From contig JAIVEN010000015.1 of assembly GCA_026686845.1 (NCBI GenBank), positions 5,843,001 to 5,907,000 of the forward strand: 64,000 nt of DNA. Reading direction: 5' to 3'. The position numbers and the translations under genes were made by a program. The notes under the pieces were generated by a model. It was not told the DNA's origin, made no database searches, and was given only the letters and a program-made list of their open reading frames with translations. Source of the DNA: Adenanthera pavonina. Lineage: Eukaryota; Streptophyta; Magnoliopsida; Fabales; Fabaceae. Each line of letters opens with the position of its first letter. Within the stretch, counting starts at the first letter, position 1. Positions 1-11,526 of this stretch are shown here, one piece after another.

Positions 1-1597
1 TATTGTACCAAACGGGTTTAATTTAGTGTCGTTTTTTGTTTTTGGGCCTCTTTTCTCACATTCTTTGCGTCACCAAATAAAGTGCTATGAAATGGGCAAT
101 GAGTACGTAGGGTCATCGGCAATTATAGCAATGACGTGTCAGTAGGAGAATCATAAAGAGAAAGTGTCACTAAGAGAAGCAAAGGTTAGGGGAGTTTTAT
201 GAAATTGAAAATGAGAGAGAGGTCCGAGATGGGTGAGGGCGAGTTCATGAGGAAGGAGAGGAACATTGTGATGTGGATGACTGGATGCTGTAAAAATGGA
301 AAAATGTTGACTTTGAAACTGACAAGTGGTCCCAATGTGTCCATTAATTACCATTCTTTTGATGAAATTAACCCTAATGCTTTCATTATCACCACAGTCT
401 CTTTCTTTACCTTTAATGGACTCTCACTTAACAATCTTTTTTTTTTTACAGTAATCTTATATTTATTTTTTTAATAAGAAAAATTTAGATAAGTTAAATC
501 TTATAAGTTCATGAGAGCTAAAACATTCTTCACAACTCAAAGAACAATTGGAAATCATAGAAAAAAATTCATATCTAAGATAAATTGAGTCACTTAAACA
601 TAATGTTTACAATTTAATTTTTAACTATGTGTATAAAAAATATTTTATTCAGATTGATAAAATTTATTTCGATAATTTTTATATTTTAAAATAAATTAAT
701 CTTCAACTATTAATTAGAAAATATTTTTAGTTATATCAAAACATCATACAAGCCACCAACCATCTGCTCAACACCAAGTGATTCATTATTTCTATGTATA
801 TTTTGTCCCTTGCGAAGTCCAAGTCATTGTCTTTATCTGCATTTTCCACCAATTATGTTTCTTTTAGTCAATCTCCATGTTTCTTACTTGGCAAATTGAC
901 CACTATGGAAATTCACCCACTTTGGAAGTCCCATCTGTTTGACATGATCAAACTATATGAACTCATCAGATTAAGTTTAAAAAATAAAAATTATAGGCCA
1001 TCTTGGGCTGTGAGCCAATATTAACGGTGGGATTTAAAGTCTCTTATTTTTCCTAAAAAGTTAAAATTAAATCAATTTTAATCGTTCAAGCAATTTATAC
1101 AATCTAAATTTATTCTTCTATTAAGAATAAAAATTATTCTAAATTAATTTGAACTGATCAAATTAACTAAATGGTCAAATACTCAAATTTTATTTACTAT
1201 GATAATTATTTAGAAATATAAATTAGATTTCACTATAATATGTATTTTTAATAAATTTTATATTATTTGGAAAATTAAAAATTATTATCAAATTATTGAA
1301 TTTCAACAAAAAAATCAATTTATTACATAATTTCTCGTCTTTCAAAAATTAAAAAATTCTTTGGGTTCCGGATTCAAAACTAAAACCAACTCCACTGATC
1401 CTGCGGCCCAAAAACCCATCAGCCTCCAAGCCCTTGTACGTGGATCCAAGTCTTTTTGGGCCTGATTCAATTCACTTCATCACCAACCCAAATAGACGAA
1501 ATGAGAAAGCACACACAAACTTAAACAATGTATTAAAAAAAAAAAAGGAACACACCAAATGAAGAGCGACATTCTTTGATTCTTCTGCTTTGGTATT
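1..1597. other. AT-rich upstream region of the LOG-like gene
   Basis: No convincing gene. Short open frames here have no recognisable domain and no coding-like composition. The last few hundred bases before 1598 presumably contain the promoter and 5' UTR of the following gene; an A-run lies near 1535-1548. No specific regulatory element is claimed. Confidence 0.5.
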
Positions 1598-1681
1598 ATG
1601 TTCTTACTTGTTCTCCCAGATGACATAGACCTTTTGATACATCATAGTAACCCTTCTTTGAAGCTTATAGGGTCCTTCATA

Positions 1682-4529
1682 ATGGGATTTTCAACATTAG
1701 GTTCGTTGGGTTCTCATGTTGTGGTGGGGGGCTCTCAATCTTATCAAAGAAGAATCAATTTCCAATTTTTCAGTAGAACAGAGCAGAACGCTCTTAGTTT
1801 CAAGTTCCCAAAGCGTAGGCCTCTTCAAGGAGGGGTTTTTCTGAGTAAACAAGGGTCAATGGAATTTGATGAGAGGAAAAGCCCAGATGAGGTAACAGCG
1901 GTATCCACTCTCCATAATCAACTTCCTTGACGCATTTGTTGATGTTGTAGCTTTGCTTTTGCTTTTCCATTGTTTTGTGCTGTTATGTGACGGGAAACCT
2001 ATAATTTTTGGAGATTAAAGCTAAGTAGGCTTATTAATTTAAGGAAGAAACTTAGTTTATTCGTTATTTTCACTGTTCTGCAGGTAACTCAACAAGGAAA
2101 TGTTCTACTGGATAACATTTCGTGACTAAATGCCAATGCTAAGAATTTCTTCTTTTTGATATTTTGGGTTTAGGGTTTAGAAGGGATGCTACTGGGAATC
2201 TGAGACAACAAAAGAAGGCGATTCTGAATGAACTTGTTTATGATGACGACTGTTTGGTGCTTATCTTCAGTTCATCTTGGGCCTATGCTGCGATAATACA
2301 CTAATGGTGTTATGAAAATAATGTATAATAATATGATGACAAGCATGGAAAGATCATGGACTTTCAATTTAAAATGAATTATGAATCAGTATAATCATGG
2401 GTTCCTTCTGGTTTATGCCTACCACTTGCTAATTTGCCGCTAACTAGTGTTCTGATTCTGAAATCTGTTTTCATTTATATTTCTATTATTTCACATGGTG
2501 CTATGGGTGATGGTACAATGTCTTGGATAATCACATTTGAGCGAGATGATAAGTAAGCTATGATGCAACATTTTCTAATTGGTTTCACTGAAAATCCAGA
2601 AAACCAGTTCCTCACTTTGGTTTTGAAATATGAAAGGTTAAACAAGAGATCAAACGATGTTATGGACTCATAAACAGGCTAGGGAGAGGAGTTGTGTATC
2701 TGGGTTCTTCAAGGATTGGATCCACCCATCCACATTACGTGCAAGCTCAAGAGCTGGCTAAAGAGGCAAGTATTCTCTTCCTACATCTTCCTTCCAATCC
2801 AAATAGAGGATCCAATATGAGCTTTGAACTAGATATAACAAAGTCAGAGAGAGGAAAAGGGCATGATAGATATAAAGAAGGAAAATGAATCATATACAGA
2901 ATTTTATTTACTTGTGTCACTGTCTTTTAGTGTATGACTGTTTGATTATAGAGTATTCAATTTGAGCTTCCTTCTTGTTCTCTCGCATGCTTGCTTGTGG
3001 GGATATAAGCATTAAAGACCATATAATTAACAGCAATGGGGCCACATTCTTTTTGTCACTCAACAACATTCGTATCCTCTCCAACATGTGCAATAATCAT
3101 AGGGGTGAGGATCTCCTGCAGCTGTTGTTATGAGCCTGTTTTACTTACATGTCTTACTGCACAGGTAGCAAATCTTTTAGATTGCACTTCATGGTCAGGA
3201 GTTGGACCAGGGCTAATGGATGCTGTCACTAAAGGTGCTCTGCAAGCAGGAAAGTCAGTTGGTGGATTCAAGATTGGAAGAGAACCCGGGGAGTGGACGA
3301 GCTCCAACTTCCATCCTTACCTACCTTCAGAGGCTTACCTTACTTGCAGGTAACCTGCGACCATTGTTTGATTGCTTAGTGTTAGCTCAACAGAGCTTTC
3401 ATTTTCTACTTATTTTAAGATCAGTTTCTTAAAGGATGAAACTTGGGTAAAGTTTCTCAAAAAGTGCTATAGTAAAAAGGCATTCTGATAAACACTCTTA
3501 GCAATGCCATAAATGTTTGGCTAATCTTTCAGAAAATTTCTGTGTGTTGTCTAATTACTAAAAATGATGCATCTATAAATAGTACTCCCTCCGTTCCAAT
3601 TTATAGTGTATTTTTAACTACCACACACGTACCAAGACAATGATTAGTAACCGAAATTTTTTTCCATTATTTTCCAAATTATCCTTATTTAATAATACTT
3701 CATACATTAATAAATTGTAGCCATTCTCTCATTCATTCTTTTTTCCGAGCTCCCATGAATCATTGGCAATTGTGAGGAGTGAAGCTTTTGGGAGAAATTC
3801 TCCTTCATTCATTTATGCTTTGACCAAACCATTAAAGAATTTTCATTCAATGCATTGGTAACTGTAGAATATATAAGCTTAGTTATTATGATCAATACTG
3901 GAAAGACAATACAAAAAACACAATGTAATCCGCGTAATGCACTATATTTTGAAACATAAATTTCTCAGAATAGTGCACTATATAGCGTAACAGAGAGAGT
4001 ATAACGTTGGATGATACTTTTGAAGTGAGGGTGTTTTAAAAGCTGATTTATGTCTTGACCAAAGACACAAAAGCTTTATAAAAAAAGGGAAAAAATAAAA
4101 AAGTAGGTGTGTTTTTTATTATCCATAGCTGTGCCATTCGGTTTCAATAAATTTTCTTAGAATCAACGGTTTTGACTGATTTTGCTTTTCAGGTTTTTCT
4201 CAGCCAGGAAGCATGGACTGGTGGATGCTGCAGTGAGGAACAATACATCTGATAAGACAGCCATTGTCGCTCTTCCTGGTGGTGTTGGTACTCTAGATGA
4301 GATGTTTGAGATGCTGGGGTTGATTCAGCTAGAACGGATTGGATCAATGCTTCCCATTCCCTTCCTCTTGATGAACTACGATTCATTCTATTCGAAGCTG
4401 CTTGACTTTCTGGATTCTTGTGAAGATTGGGGCACTGTAAGCAAAGGAGAGGTTGCATCACTGTGGAAGGTTTGTGAAAGCAATTCACAGGCTTTGGCTT
4501 ACCTTGCTGAGTTCTACAACATCTCTTGA
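1682..4529 (+). CDS. LOG-like / 'putative lysine decarboxylase' family protein, plastid-targeted (At1g50575 type)
   Basis: Four coding exons: 1682-1891, 2637-2765, 3165-3349 and 4193-4529, giving 286 aa. An in-frame ATG at 1598 would add 28 residues; I prefer 1682 because the protein then opens with a Ser/Arg-rich stretch typical of plastid transit peptides. The Rossmann-like core contains VVYLGSSR, the GPGLMDAVTKGALQAGK segment and the signature PGGVGTLDE, matching the family motif PGGxGTxxE. Family members of the LOG group release active cytokinin from its riboside monophosphate; this divergent plastid-type branch has no activity I can assert. Exon joins restore continuous homology (…AKE/VANLLDCTSW… and …LTC-R/FFSARKHG…). 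Intron 2 begins with GC rather than GT. Intron 3 carries a MITE. The gene converges on TFCA. Confidence 0.9.
2766..3164 (+). other. GC-AG intron of the LOG-like gene
   Basis: The exon ends AAAGAG and the intron starts GCAAGT, ending in CACAG before GTAGCAAAT. Joining here keeps frame and gives the family-typical ELAKE/VANLLDC junction. No GT donor nearby preserves this reading. The surrounding AG|GCAAGT is the usual strong context for GC donors. Confidence 0.85.
3583..4001. mobile_element. Stowaway-like MITE in intron 3 of the LOG-like gene
   Basis: The left end reads TACTCCCTCCGTTCCAATTT, and the right end is its imperfect inverse complement (…TATAGCGTAACAGAGAGAGTA). The element is about 419 bp, AT-rich and non-coding, with TA at each border, as expected for Tc1/mariner-derived Stowaway elements. 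A diverged second copy with the same interior lies at about 15511-15935. Confidence 0.8.
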
Positions 4530-5575
4530 GGTGATGCAAGGAAGGAAGATACTAAATTGGAAAGCATATAGATAGGGAGTCTTTTTTTCTTTCTTCCTTT
4601 CTATTTTTAAACACCAAATGATTTCTTTTCAGAAACGCTTTAGTTGTAGGATGTTTCATGAGGGGTGAGTGTTTAGATGGAGGATAATGCAAGGGAAAGA
4701 AGGGTGATATTGTAAGTTTTTCCTTTTCGGGGAGATTATAAGTGAAGCATAGAATGTGAAATTTTATTCACTAACCTTCTGCGACCCCCACCACCCCCCC
4801 CCCTCTAGAATTTTTTTTTTTGGTGAGCACTCCCTCTTTTAGAATTTTAATGTCTCCCCATGTGGGAATTTTAAAATAGAATATGTCTCCAAAATTTATC
4901 ATTTAATAAACTATATCTTCATGCCATCTCTCTCTCTCCTCCGCCCTCATGCATAGTTTGCGGGTTGCTTCTCTTGTTTCAACTGTCAAAAGGGCAAGGT
5001 ATAGGAATCTAATTGAAGACTTATCCCAAACTTGCTTTTAACGTTGGATAGTGAGATCAGCGTCATTTGTGTTTGATTAAGTTTTGGTATTGAGTTCTTC
5101 CAACAACAACAAAATTACACGTGCAAATTTTTTATGATATAGTATTACATGATTTGACTTCTAAAATAACTCCTCCATACGTTTATATTACTCTTAAAAA
5201 ACAGACTTATATTGAACAATATTAAGCCCGTATGGGATTGCAACCATCAAGATGAATTGCACATAAAATGGGAAAAACTCAGCTGAACAAGCTTGAAGTG
5301 CAGGAAATAATTTACCAAAAAAAAAAAGTACAGGAAGCAATAGACTGCTCTTAGGTCTGAAAGCAAGGATCGATATCAGATATCACACTCATTTTCAAAG
5401 TAGGAAACAATAATAGAGTAATAGACAATATGGAATCGTTCAAGTTTCACCACTCGTAAGCAAAGCTTTTTGTTGGGTCATGAAGCCGTGAGGAATATGG
5501 TGGTCGTTTGACCAGGGGACCATATAATACAGGTCCAATATCTCTTGCTTTGAAGACATCAATGAAACGACCCTG
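4530..5575. other. Convergent intergenic region between LOG-like and TFCA genes
   Basis: This holds the 3' UTRs of two converging genes. A C-rich run at about 4783-4803 (C5-A-CC-A-C10) could form a G-rich structure on the minus strand. No gene is seen. Confidence 0.5.
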
Positions 5576-8010
5576 CTAAGCTTCAGTTGTTTCAAATAAT
5601 TTTTCAACCTCAGCAATGGTGCTACGAGCTTCATCGATTTCAGGGCCTTCCTTCTCGTTTGATTCTTCCAACTCCGCCTGAAATTGAACAAACATTCTCA
5701 GATAAAACTGTGGCACGGGACAAGAGTCCTTTTTCCAGCAGTGCCAGACAAAAACCTTGCCCCTTGGTATTGTTATTCTCGAATCAGAGAAAAAAATTCA
5801 ATAGAGATATAAACCAAAACACAAGGAGTATAATAAAACAACGAGAAATATTGAGTAATTTTGAATAGACACCCTACTATAGACAGAAACTAATCGATTC
5901 ATTGAACGTGAGAAGGAAAAACTAGCAAACATGATTATATCATACCTCTACAGAATATGATTAGTTGCCCTTAAATTGCCAACTTTTTTTCTTTTAATCT
6001 ATAACTAATCCTTGAATCAGCAGTAACCTAAACATGTTCCTATACCAATCTCTTGCTTATAATCATTAAAGATCAACAAGGGGGTTGCATCCTCCAGTCA
6101 GTCCAATCAAAATTGCAAGGTCAGCTGAGGGATTTGTTAATAATGCCAAGTCATCAAATGCTTGTGGTATCAATTTGGTAGAAAATGTTTACAACATCAG
6201 ACAACAGTAGAGAACTGAGAGATAAGAAAAGCAAGCATAGAGTACCACTACTCTTTTTAAGTCTGCTAAGGCGGCCTCTAGGCGATTGCGGCAGTCAGGA
6301 ATCATCATCCTAGACTCAGCCAGTACATTTTCCTGTCCAAATGAGATCAACAACATATACAATTATTTTACAAGGCAAGAAAATGAAAGGCATTTTCAAT
6401 TATTAAAATCCTATTATTTGTAAGAAAAAAGTGATGTTCCAATTCAATCATAATGCAATTGCAAAGACACGGCTTGATGGGGACCTAGAAATCCCATATT
6501 ACCTTGCCCTTATCACAGTCCAATTAAAATAGTAAAAGGTCCATCTTACAAATTAAGATGCTGAGTACCATCTATATAGATTAATAAGGCTGAAACATTC
6601 TCTTTGATATAAGCTAAATCATTAGTAACATCATTAGTCATCAGATCAGATAACAGAATTTACATAATCAAATGAAATACATGACCCTCATGGTTATATC
6701 ACATGAAATACATGACCCTCATGGTTGCAACAGTTTGTTGAATCCACTAAAATATAAAAAAATTTAACATGATATTCATGATTGGTGGGTATTCAAATCA
6801 TCTTCTCTCCAAAGAAGATATTGTCTAGCATTTGTGGCTGATCCCCTTCAAGAACCAATCTGGAAGGTAAAAAGTACTGGTTCCAAGTGAACAACTCCTG
6901 CTTCCTTCAGGGCTAAGACTTCAAAGAAAATAATGGTTACATTTACAGGCAAATGTTTCAACCTCACCTGTAGGTTACGAAATACACCATTCACTCAATT
7001 AAAAATTTAACTGCAGACATATCTTTCACTCACTGTCATTTAGTATAGCTAAACAGCGTACAAGTGAGTCGAATTTCACATGTTAGGATGAATTCACATT
7101 CTTATTGCCTTCATTTCATTCTTAAACCTGAAAGTGGCAATTATGTTCACGGTCTTTCATGAACAATAGAAAAATGAGAAAACTTTTCAATGTATATTGC
7201 TTATAATGCATGTCATTGTAAAAAGATGCAAAATATTCACAATGACTAGAAGGCTCGTGAAGGGAATAAATTAAAAAAAAAAAAAAGAATTTTAACCAAT
7301 GATCTCTTTGTAAGGTTTCCTAGAAGTGTCCCCTCCCCAGTTCCCAATTAATCATCTGAATGGCGAAATATTGGTTTACAATAGCACTGTGCTTGCCCAA
7401 TGACTTCAAAAGACAGAAAGTGATAGTAAAATCAAGCAACTTTTTGTTACAAAAATGTGGACTGCAGAATCCTACACAAACCAAGCACAAGGTTCAATTT
7501 ATGAAACGAGAGGAAGGATTCCCAAAAATGCATCATTGTTAAACAACAAATATATGATCAACAGACAAGAAAAATGAATTAAAGCTATTTTAAGGACAAC
7601 TGGCATTCCTGCAAAAACAAGCTCAAGCAGCTGAAGAGAGTAAGATGTACAATTTTTTTTAATTGAGGAACTGGTATGCCATGCAGTCCAAGACAACAGG
7701 GTTAACTGATCAGCATTGAGCAGATAACAAGGCTGTAAAGGATTATCCTTGCCATAGCGGATCTAACAAAGATAATAAAAGACAAGAGCCTGGTACCAAA
7801 GAAATGTTGAGAAACTTAAAGTTCCATCTGGATGGATGAGGGTATGATTTGTCCTACCTGCTGCTTAAGGTCATAGAAGTCAGCTCCTTTCTCCTTCATG
7901 TCAGCTGTTTTGGCAGCTTCTCTCTCAACTTCTTTCTCATAGGAATGCAGCTCCTTCACAATGCGTTTGCAGGTACTCGTCTTGATCTTCAAACTTCTCA
8001 TAGTAGCCAT
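5576..8010 (-). CDS. TFCA: Tubulin-folding cofactor A
   Basis: Three coding exons on the minus strand: 8010-7858, 6332-6246 and 5677-5576, giving 113 aa, the normal family length. The N-terminus MATMRSLKIKTSTCKRIVKE and the following helix (HSYEKEVEREAAK, DLKQQ) are nearly invariant in plant TFCA; exon 2 has SRMMIPDC and exon 3 has AELEESNEKEGPEI. The predicted fold is a three-helix coiled coil. The family binds beta-tubulin released from chaperonin and feeds it to the heterodimer assembly line; the Arabidopsis gene is KIESEL. All joins are phase 0. An acceptor (TGCAG) sits 6 bases upstream of the ATG, so the 5' UTR must be spliced from an unlocated exon upstream, possibly near 8.85-9.4 kb. 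Intron 2 is large (1525 bp) with no coding content. Confidence 0.95.
6672..6726. repeat. Short direct repeat in TFCA intron 2
   Basis: A 24-bp motif (starting ATGAAATACATGACC, ending CATGGTT) occurs twice, 31 bp apart. It is a local duplication with no apparent function. Confidence 0.7.
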
Positions 8011-8016
8011 AGAATC

Positions 8017-10776
8017 CTGCACAAAGTAAAAGAAAAGAAACATTTCCATCTAGAATTTGTTTCTACAACATAATCAATAAATTGGGTAATGTAAAGCACT
8101 ATGCTTTATTATGTAGAACTACATCTCAGACCCTGTTCATCGCAAGGAGTTAGAAAGAGGAAGACATATTGTTCGTGGCTCAGTAAAGTGATATATATTG
8201 ATTGATTGATATCTATTCCCAAAGTTTAAGCAAAGTTATCCTTTGAGCATGAAACTAAATTACATTAACACTGGTTCTAAATGTACAAATTCTTATAACC
8301 GATCTAGCCATTACAATGTTACAATATAACCAACTAACATAGCAAAAAATCCAAAAGTCAAAATGCTTTAGTTTAAAGTCACAAGTGATTGTTTCTTTTC
8401 ATTTGGTAGGCTGAGCATGCACTATCCATGGACAAAAATTTTATAGACTCACAACGTACAGATCCGTATATATATTTTCAATATTTAATATACTTATTTG
8501 TGTGAGGTGCAGAAACTAAGCTAGCTCCAAAATTCAGTTCGTTTAGTAGAAACAAATGACAGATCCAGAGACAAGATGCATGAAAATACATTAAAAAACG
8601 GAAAATGCAGCTTACAACACATTCATGGTACCAGCAAAGTTCCTGCTTCCAAGTTCCAAAACGGACAGTATAGACAAACCCAACCTTCCCAAATAACTCA
8701 AAAACAAAAAACTTGCATCAATTTATTCACATTGGGCTTTGCATGCGGTATTTAAGGATCAGCACATTGAAAAATCACAACAATCAGCAAGAAAGATGAA
8801 TGGAAGAGACGACAGATGAACGGACCAAGCTAGGTGAGCTGCTTATGAAACGAGGGAGGAAAGAAATGACCCTTGCTAGGTTTTTCTCGCGGGTTGCAAG
8901 AAATCAAACTAAAGTATAAATATTCTGGGAAGCCGATAAATAGCATTTGAAAAAAAAATAAATTAAAAAGATAAAGATACAAAGTTATGCTAATCACCAA
9001 TCACCTGGTTTCCCATAAATTTATAAAATATATAGATTATTTTATTGTAGCTTTCTCAATGTTTAAACTTGAAAGCAAAACTCAAGGTCTTTAATTTTAC
9101 AAAAATTACGACAGAGCAGTAATTCCTCATCAAACATAGTGATCCAACTCATTATTCGTACAGTCCTTCCAAGAGAAAAAATTGCATCAGAAAAATAAAA
9201 AGGGAAGGCGACACAGGATGACATTCAAACCATGAAATCTAAGTACAGCTTTGATCATCTTTATTTAGGAATAGTGAGCCTTACTGTAAAATGCGAGATA
9301 CTATGTGAAGTTTCACAAGCGGTAAGCTTCCGTGTTGCTGCAGATTGCTATTGCTAGTGTTACCCTAATGGAATTGCTACTGCTAGTGTTACCCTAACGG
9401 ATAGCTGGAGAAGACGTTGCAGCAGATCGCATCTCTGACTTTCCAGACCGTTTTACTCCGGAGGAATTTTTCATTTCTTTTTTTTTTCTCATGAAAGAAA
9501 AAAATTTACTCATGATTTGTAAGATGGTGTGGTCTATCAATATCTCAATATATATATATATATATAAAGAGAAACTTAACCAACAGGTCACTATTAGTTT
9601 CCTTAATTTTCAAGCAGGTCCTTCCCTTCTTTTTAAGTTGTTAGGGTTACAAAGTAAATCTCCATATTTTAAAAATTTTAAATCACCCTCTCAAAGTTGT
9701 TGAGATGGATTTGGGCTTGTTTGCTTCTCCACTCGTATGGATGTATGTATTCTAATGCGTGCCCTTTTCTAGGAGTGTTGGAGAGAATGTACATTTATAT
9801 TCCCTTTAATATATATATATATATATATATAAAAAAACACGCATTTGGCGGATCTAACAGACTTAATAATGTGAATAATTAATCTATCGTGTGTTACAAT
9901 AATACAATACAACCCCATAAGTGGAAAGATTTTACATACATATAAATATATGTCAATGTAGATTGGCACAAGTATTTAAAAAATTTGAATGAAATTCTTC
10001 ACTTCTACCATGACATAGGTTCAAATTTTCCATTACTTAAATGACATAGGTTCAAATTTCCCGTTACTTAAATACCAAAAAGATACTCCTTCCTGTCATA
10101 TTTTGAATCATTAATTCTTTTTTATCCAAAATACTCTGTCTAGTAGTCACAATTACTATTAATGTGAATACCAACTTTGTTTTTTAAGTTCTTAATATAA
10201 TACTCATTGTGTGCAATTTCATTTAAATCAAACAATTTGGTAGAATTTCGGTTTTGGAAAACAATTGAATGATGGTACAATTGAAATTTATTTATCTTAA
10301 TATATATGAATTTGGTTAAAAAACCTTTTTTATATATATATATATATAAGTTGCATTCAAGTTTTTTTCCCGGGTAAACAAAGTTGCGATGAACATTTAT
10401 GTTGTCCTTCGTTGTTGTTGCTGTAGCTGATGCACTAGTGATTTTTTGAAGAAAACCATTGTTAAGGGTGCTGTGTCGGACGAAAATAAATCCTCCATTA
10501 TCATGTACGACATAAGAGAATGTGATTGTATATAAAACTTCACACAAAATTTATTATAAATGAATTTAAAAATGCTAATTATAGATATTAGTCCCAGCAT
10601 TTCAATACTGCGCTTTAGCCTGAATTCAATTTCCCATCTTCTTTCAAGAGTAATTTTGAATACAATTTTCTTTTTTGTTTTTTGGGTGAGATGATCATTG
10701 TAAAAGAATGTATCTTTAACCTGAATCAAACCAACTTCATTATTCACCATGCGTATGTCGGACCAGATAAACACTC
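8017..10776. other. Upstream region of TFCA and intergenic AT-rich DNA
   Basis: Probably includes the spliced 5' UTR exon and promoter of TFCA (minus strand). A 29-bp tandem duplication (ATTGCTATTGCTAGTG… / ATTGCTACTGCTAGTG…) is at 9344-9401. A second 30-bp duplication containing ACATAGGTTCAAATTT is at about 10009-10072. (TA)n tracts lie near 9548-9566, 9809-9831 and 10330-10350. No protein-coding gene is recognised; open frames spanning the TA tracts are artefacts. Confidence 0.5.
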
Positions 10777-10924
10777 ATGATTAACCTATGGTTTGGTAGA
10801 ATTTGATTTGCAATTATTGACATCCACAGCCAAGAGAGTAGCAGGAACAGAGAAAAGTTCATGAACCCGCTAAAATAAAGGCAGAAGAAGCAGGCATGAG
10901 AGCACAACGTTAATTTATGTTCCC

Positions 10925-11210
10925 GTAGCAACATCTCTAAGTACACAAGCAGAAACCACACTGGAAGATACATCATTACATTTCACTAAAACTAAGAATA
11001 TCAATTTTGGTTCTCCTGCAAGAACTTTCCTTCTCAACCAGTTATGCTGAAAAGTTCAGAAGAAAACTCTGCTTCCTTAGAAAACACAGGAGCTGTTGTT
11101 CTTTGATGATTCCTGCGGTTTCTGCTTTCAACGTCCAAATTTGGAAGCTTCATCTCTGCTAATGACCCAGTCCCTTCATGTACATGTCTGCTATGCTATC
11201 TCAAAGTAAC
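10925..11210 (-). pseudogene. Truncated 3' fragment of the C2-domain gene (unit A)
   Basis: This stretch repeats, with many changes and small deletions, the last part of the C2 gene just upstream on the same strand. It contains the end-of-gene segment (compare 11520-11600), the AATTTGGAAGCTTCATCTC segment (compare 11645-11670) and the CTTCATGTACATGTCTG segment (compare 11699-11715). 3' UTR-like sequence also matches. No open frame survives. The same fragment occurs behind the second copy (about 16650-16885), so it predates the tandem duplication. Confidence 0.8.
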
Positions 11211-11526
11211 ATAGGAGAAACCCCACTAGATGGTACATTGTTACGTTTCACTGTTACTGATATCAGTTTTAATTCTATAATCTAGAGTCATTAGTCACCT
11301 GTCTATATTTTCTTCAACCAGTTAAGTAACAATCAAAACTTAAGTGTAGTTCTTATAATGTTTGTTATATGTTCTCCAATAAAAATATGACATGTTAATG
11401 TCTTCTCCAGATCAGCATTACATGATGATGCATTTCAAAACACTCTTTTCCATGTCATGTCTTTATTGAATAAGCTGATGGCAAACACTTGAAGAACTCA
11501 CTTAAGCTAAGTCATTGAGCATCAGC

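Noticed and set aside
199..474. Open frame upstream of the LOG-like gene
   Set aside because: Low-complexity, AT-driven, ends in a Phe-rich run; an overlapping antisense frame of similar length shows it is chance.
9491..9969. Small frames spanning TA microsatellites (repeated IYIYIY)
   Set aside because: Dipeptide runs come from the TA repeats; not genes.
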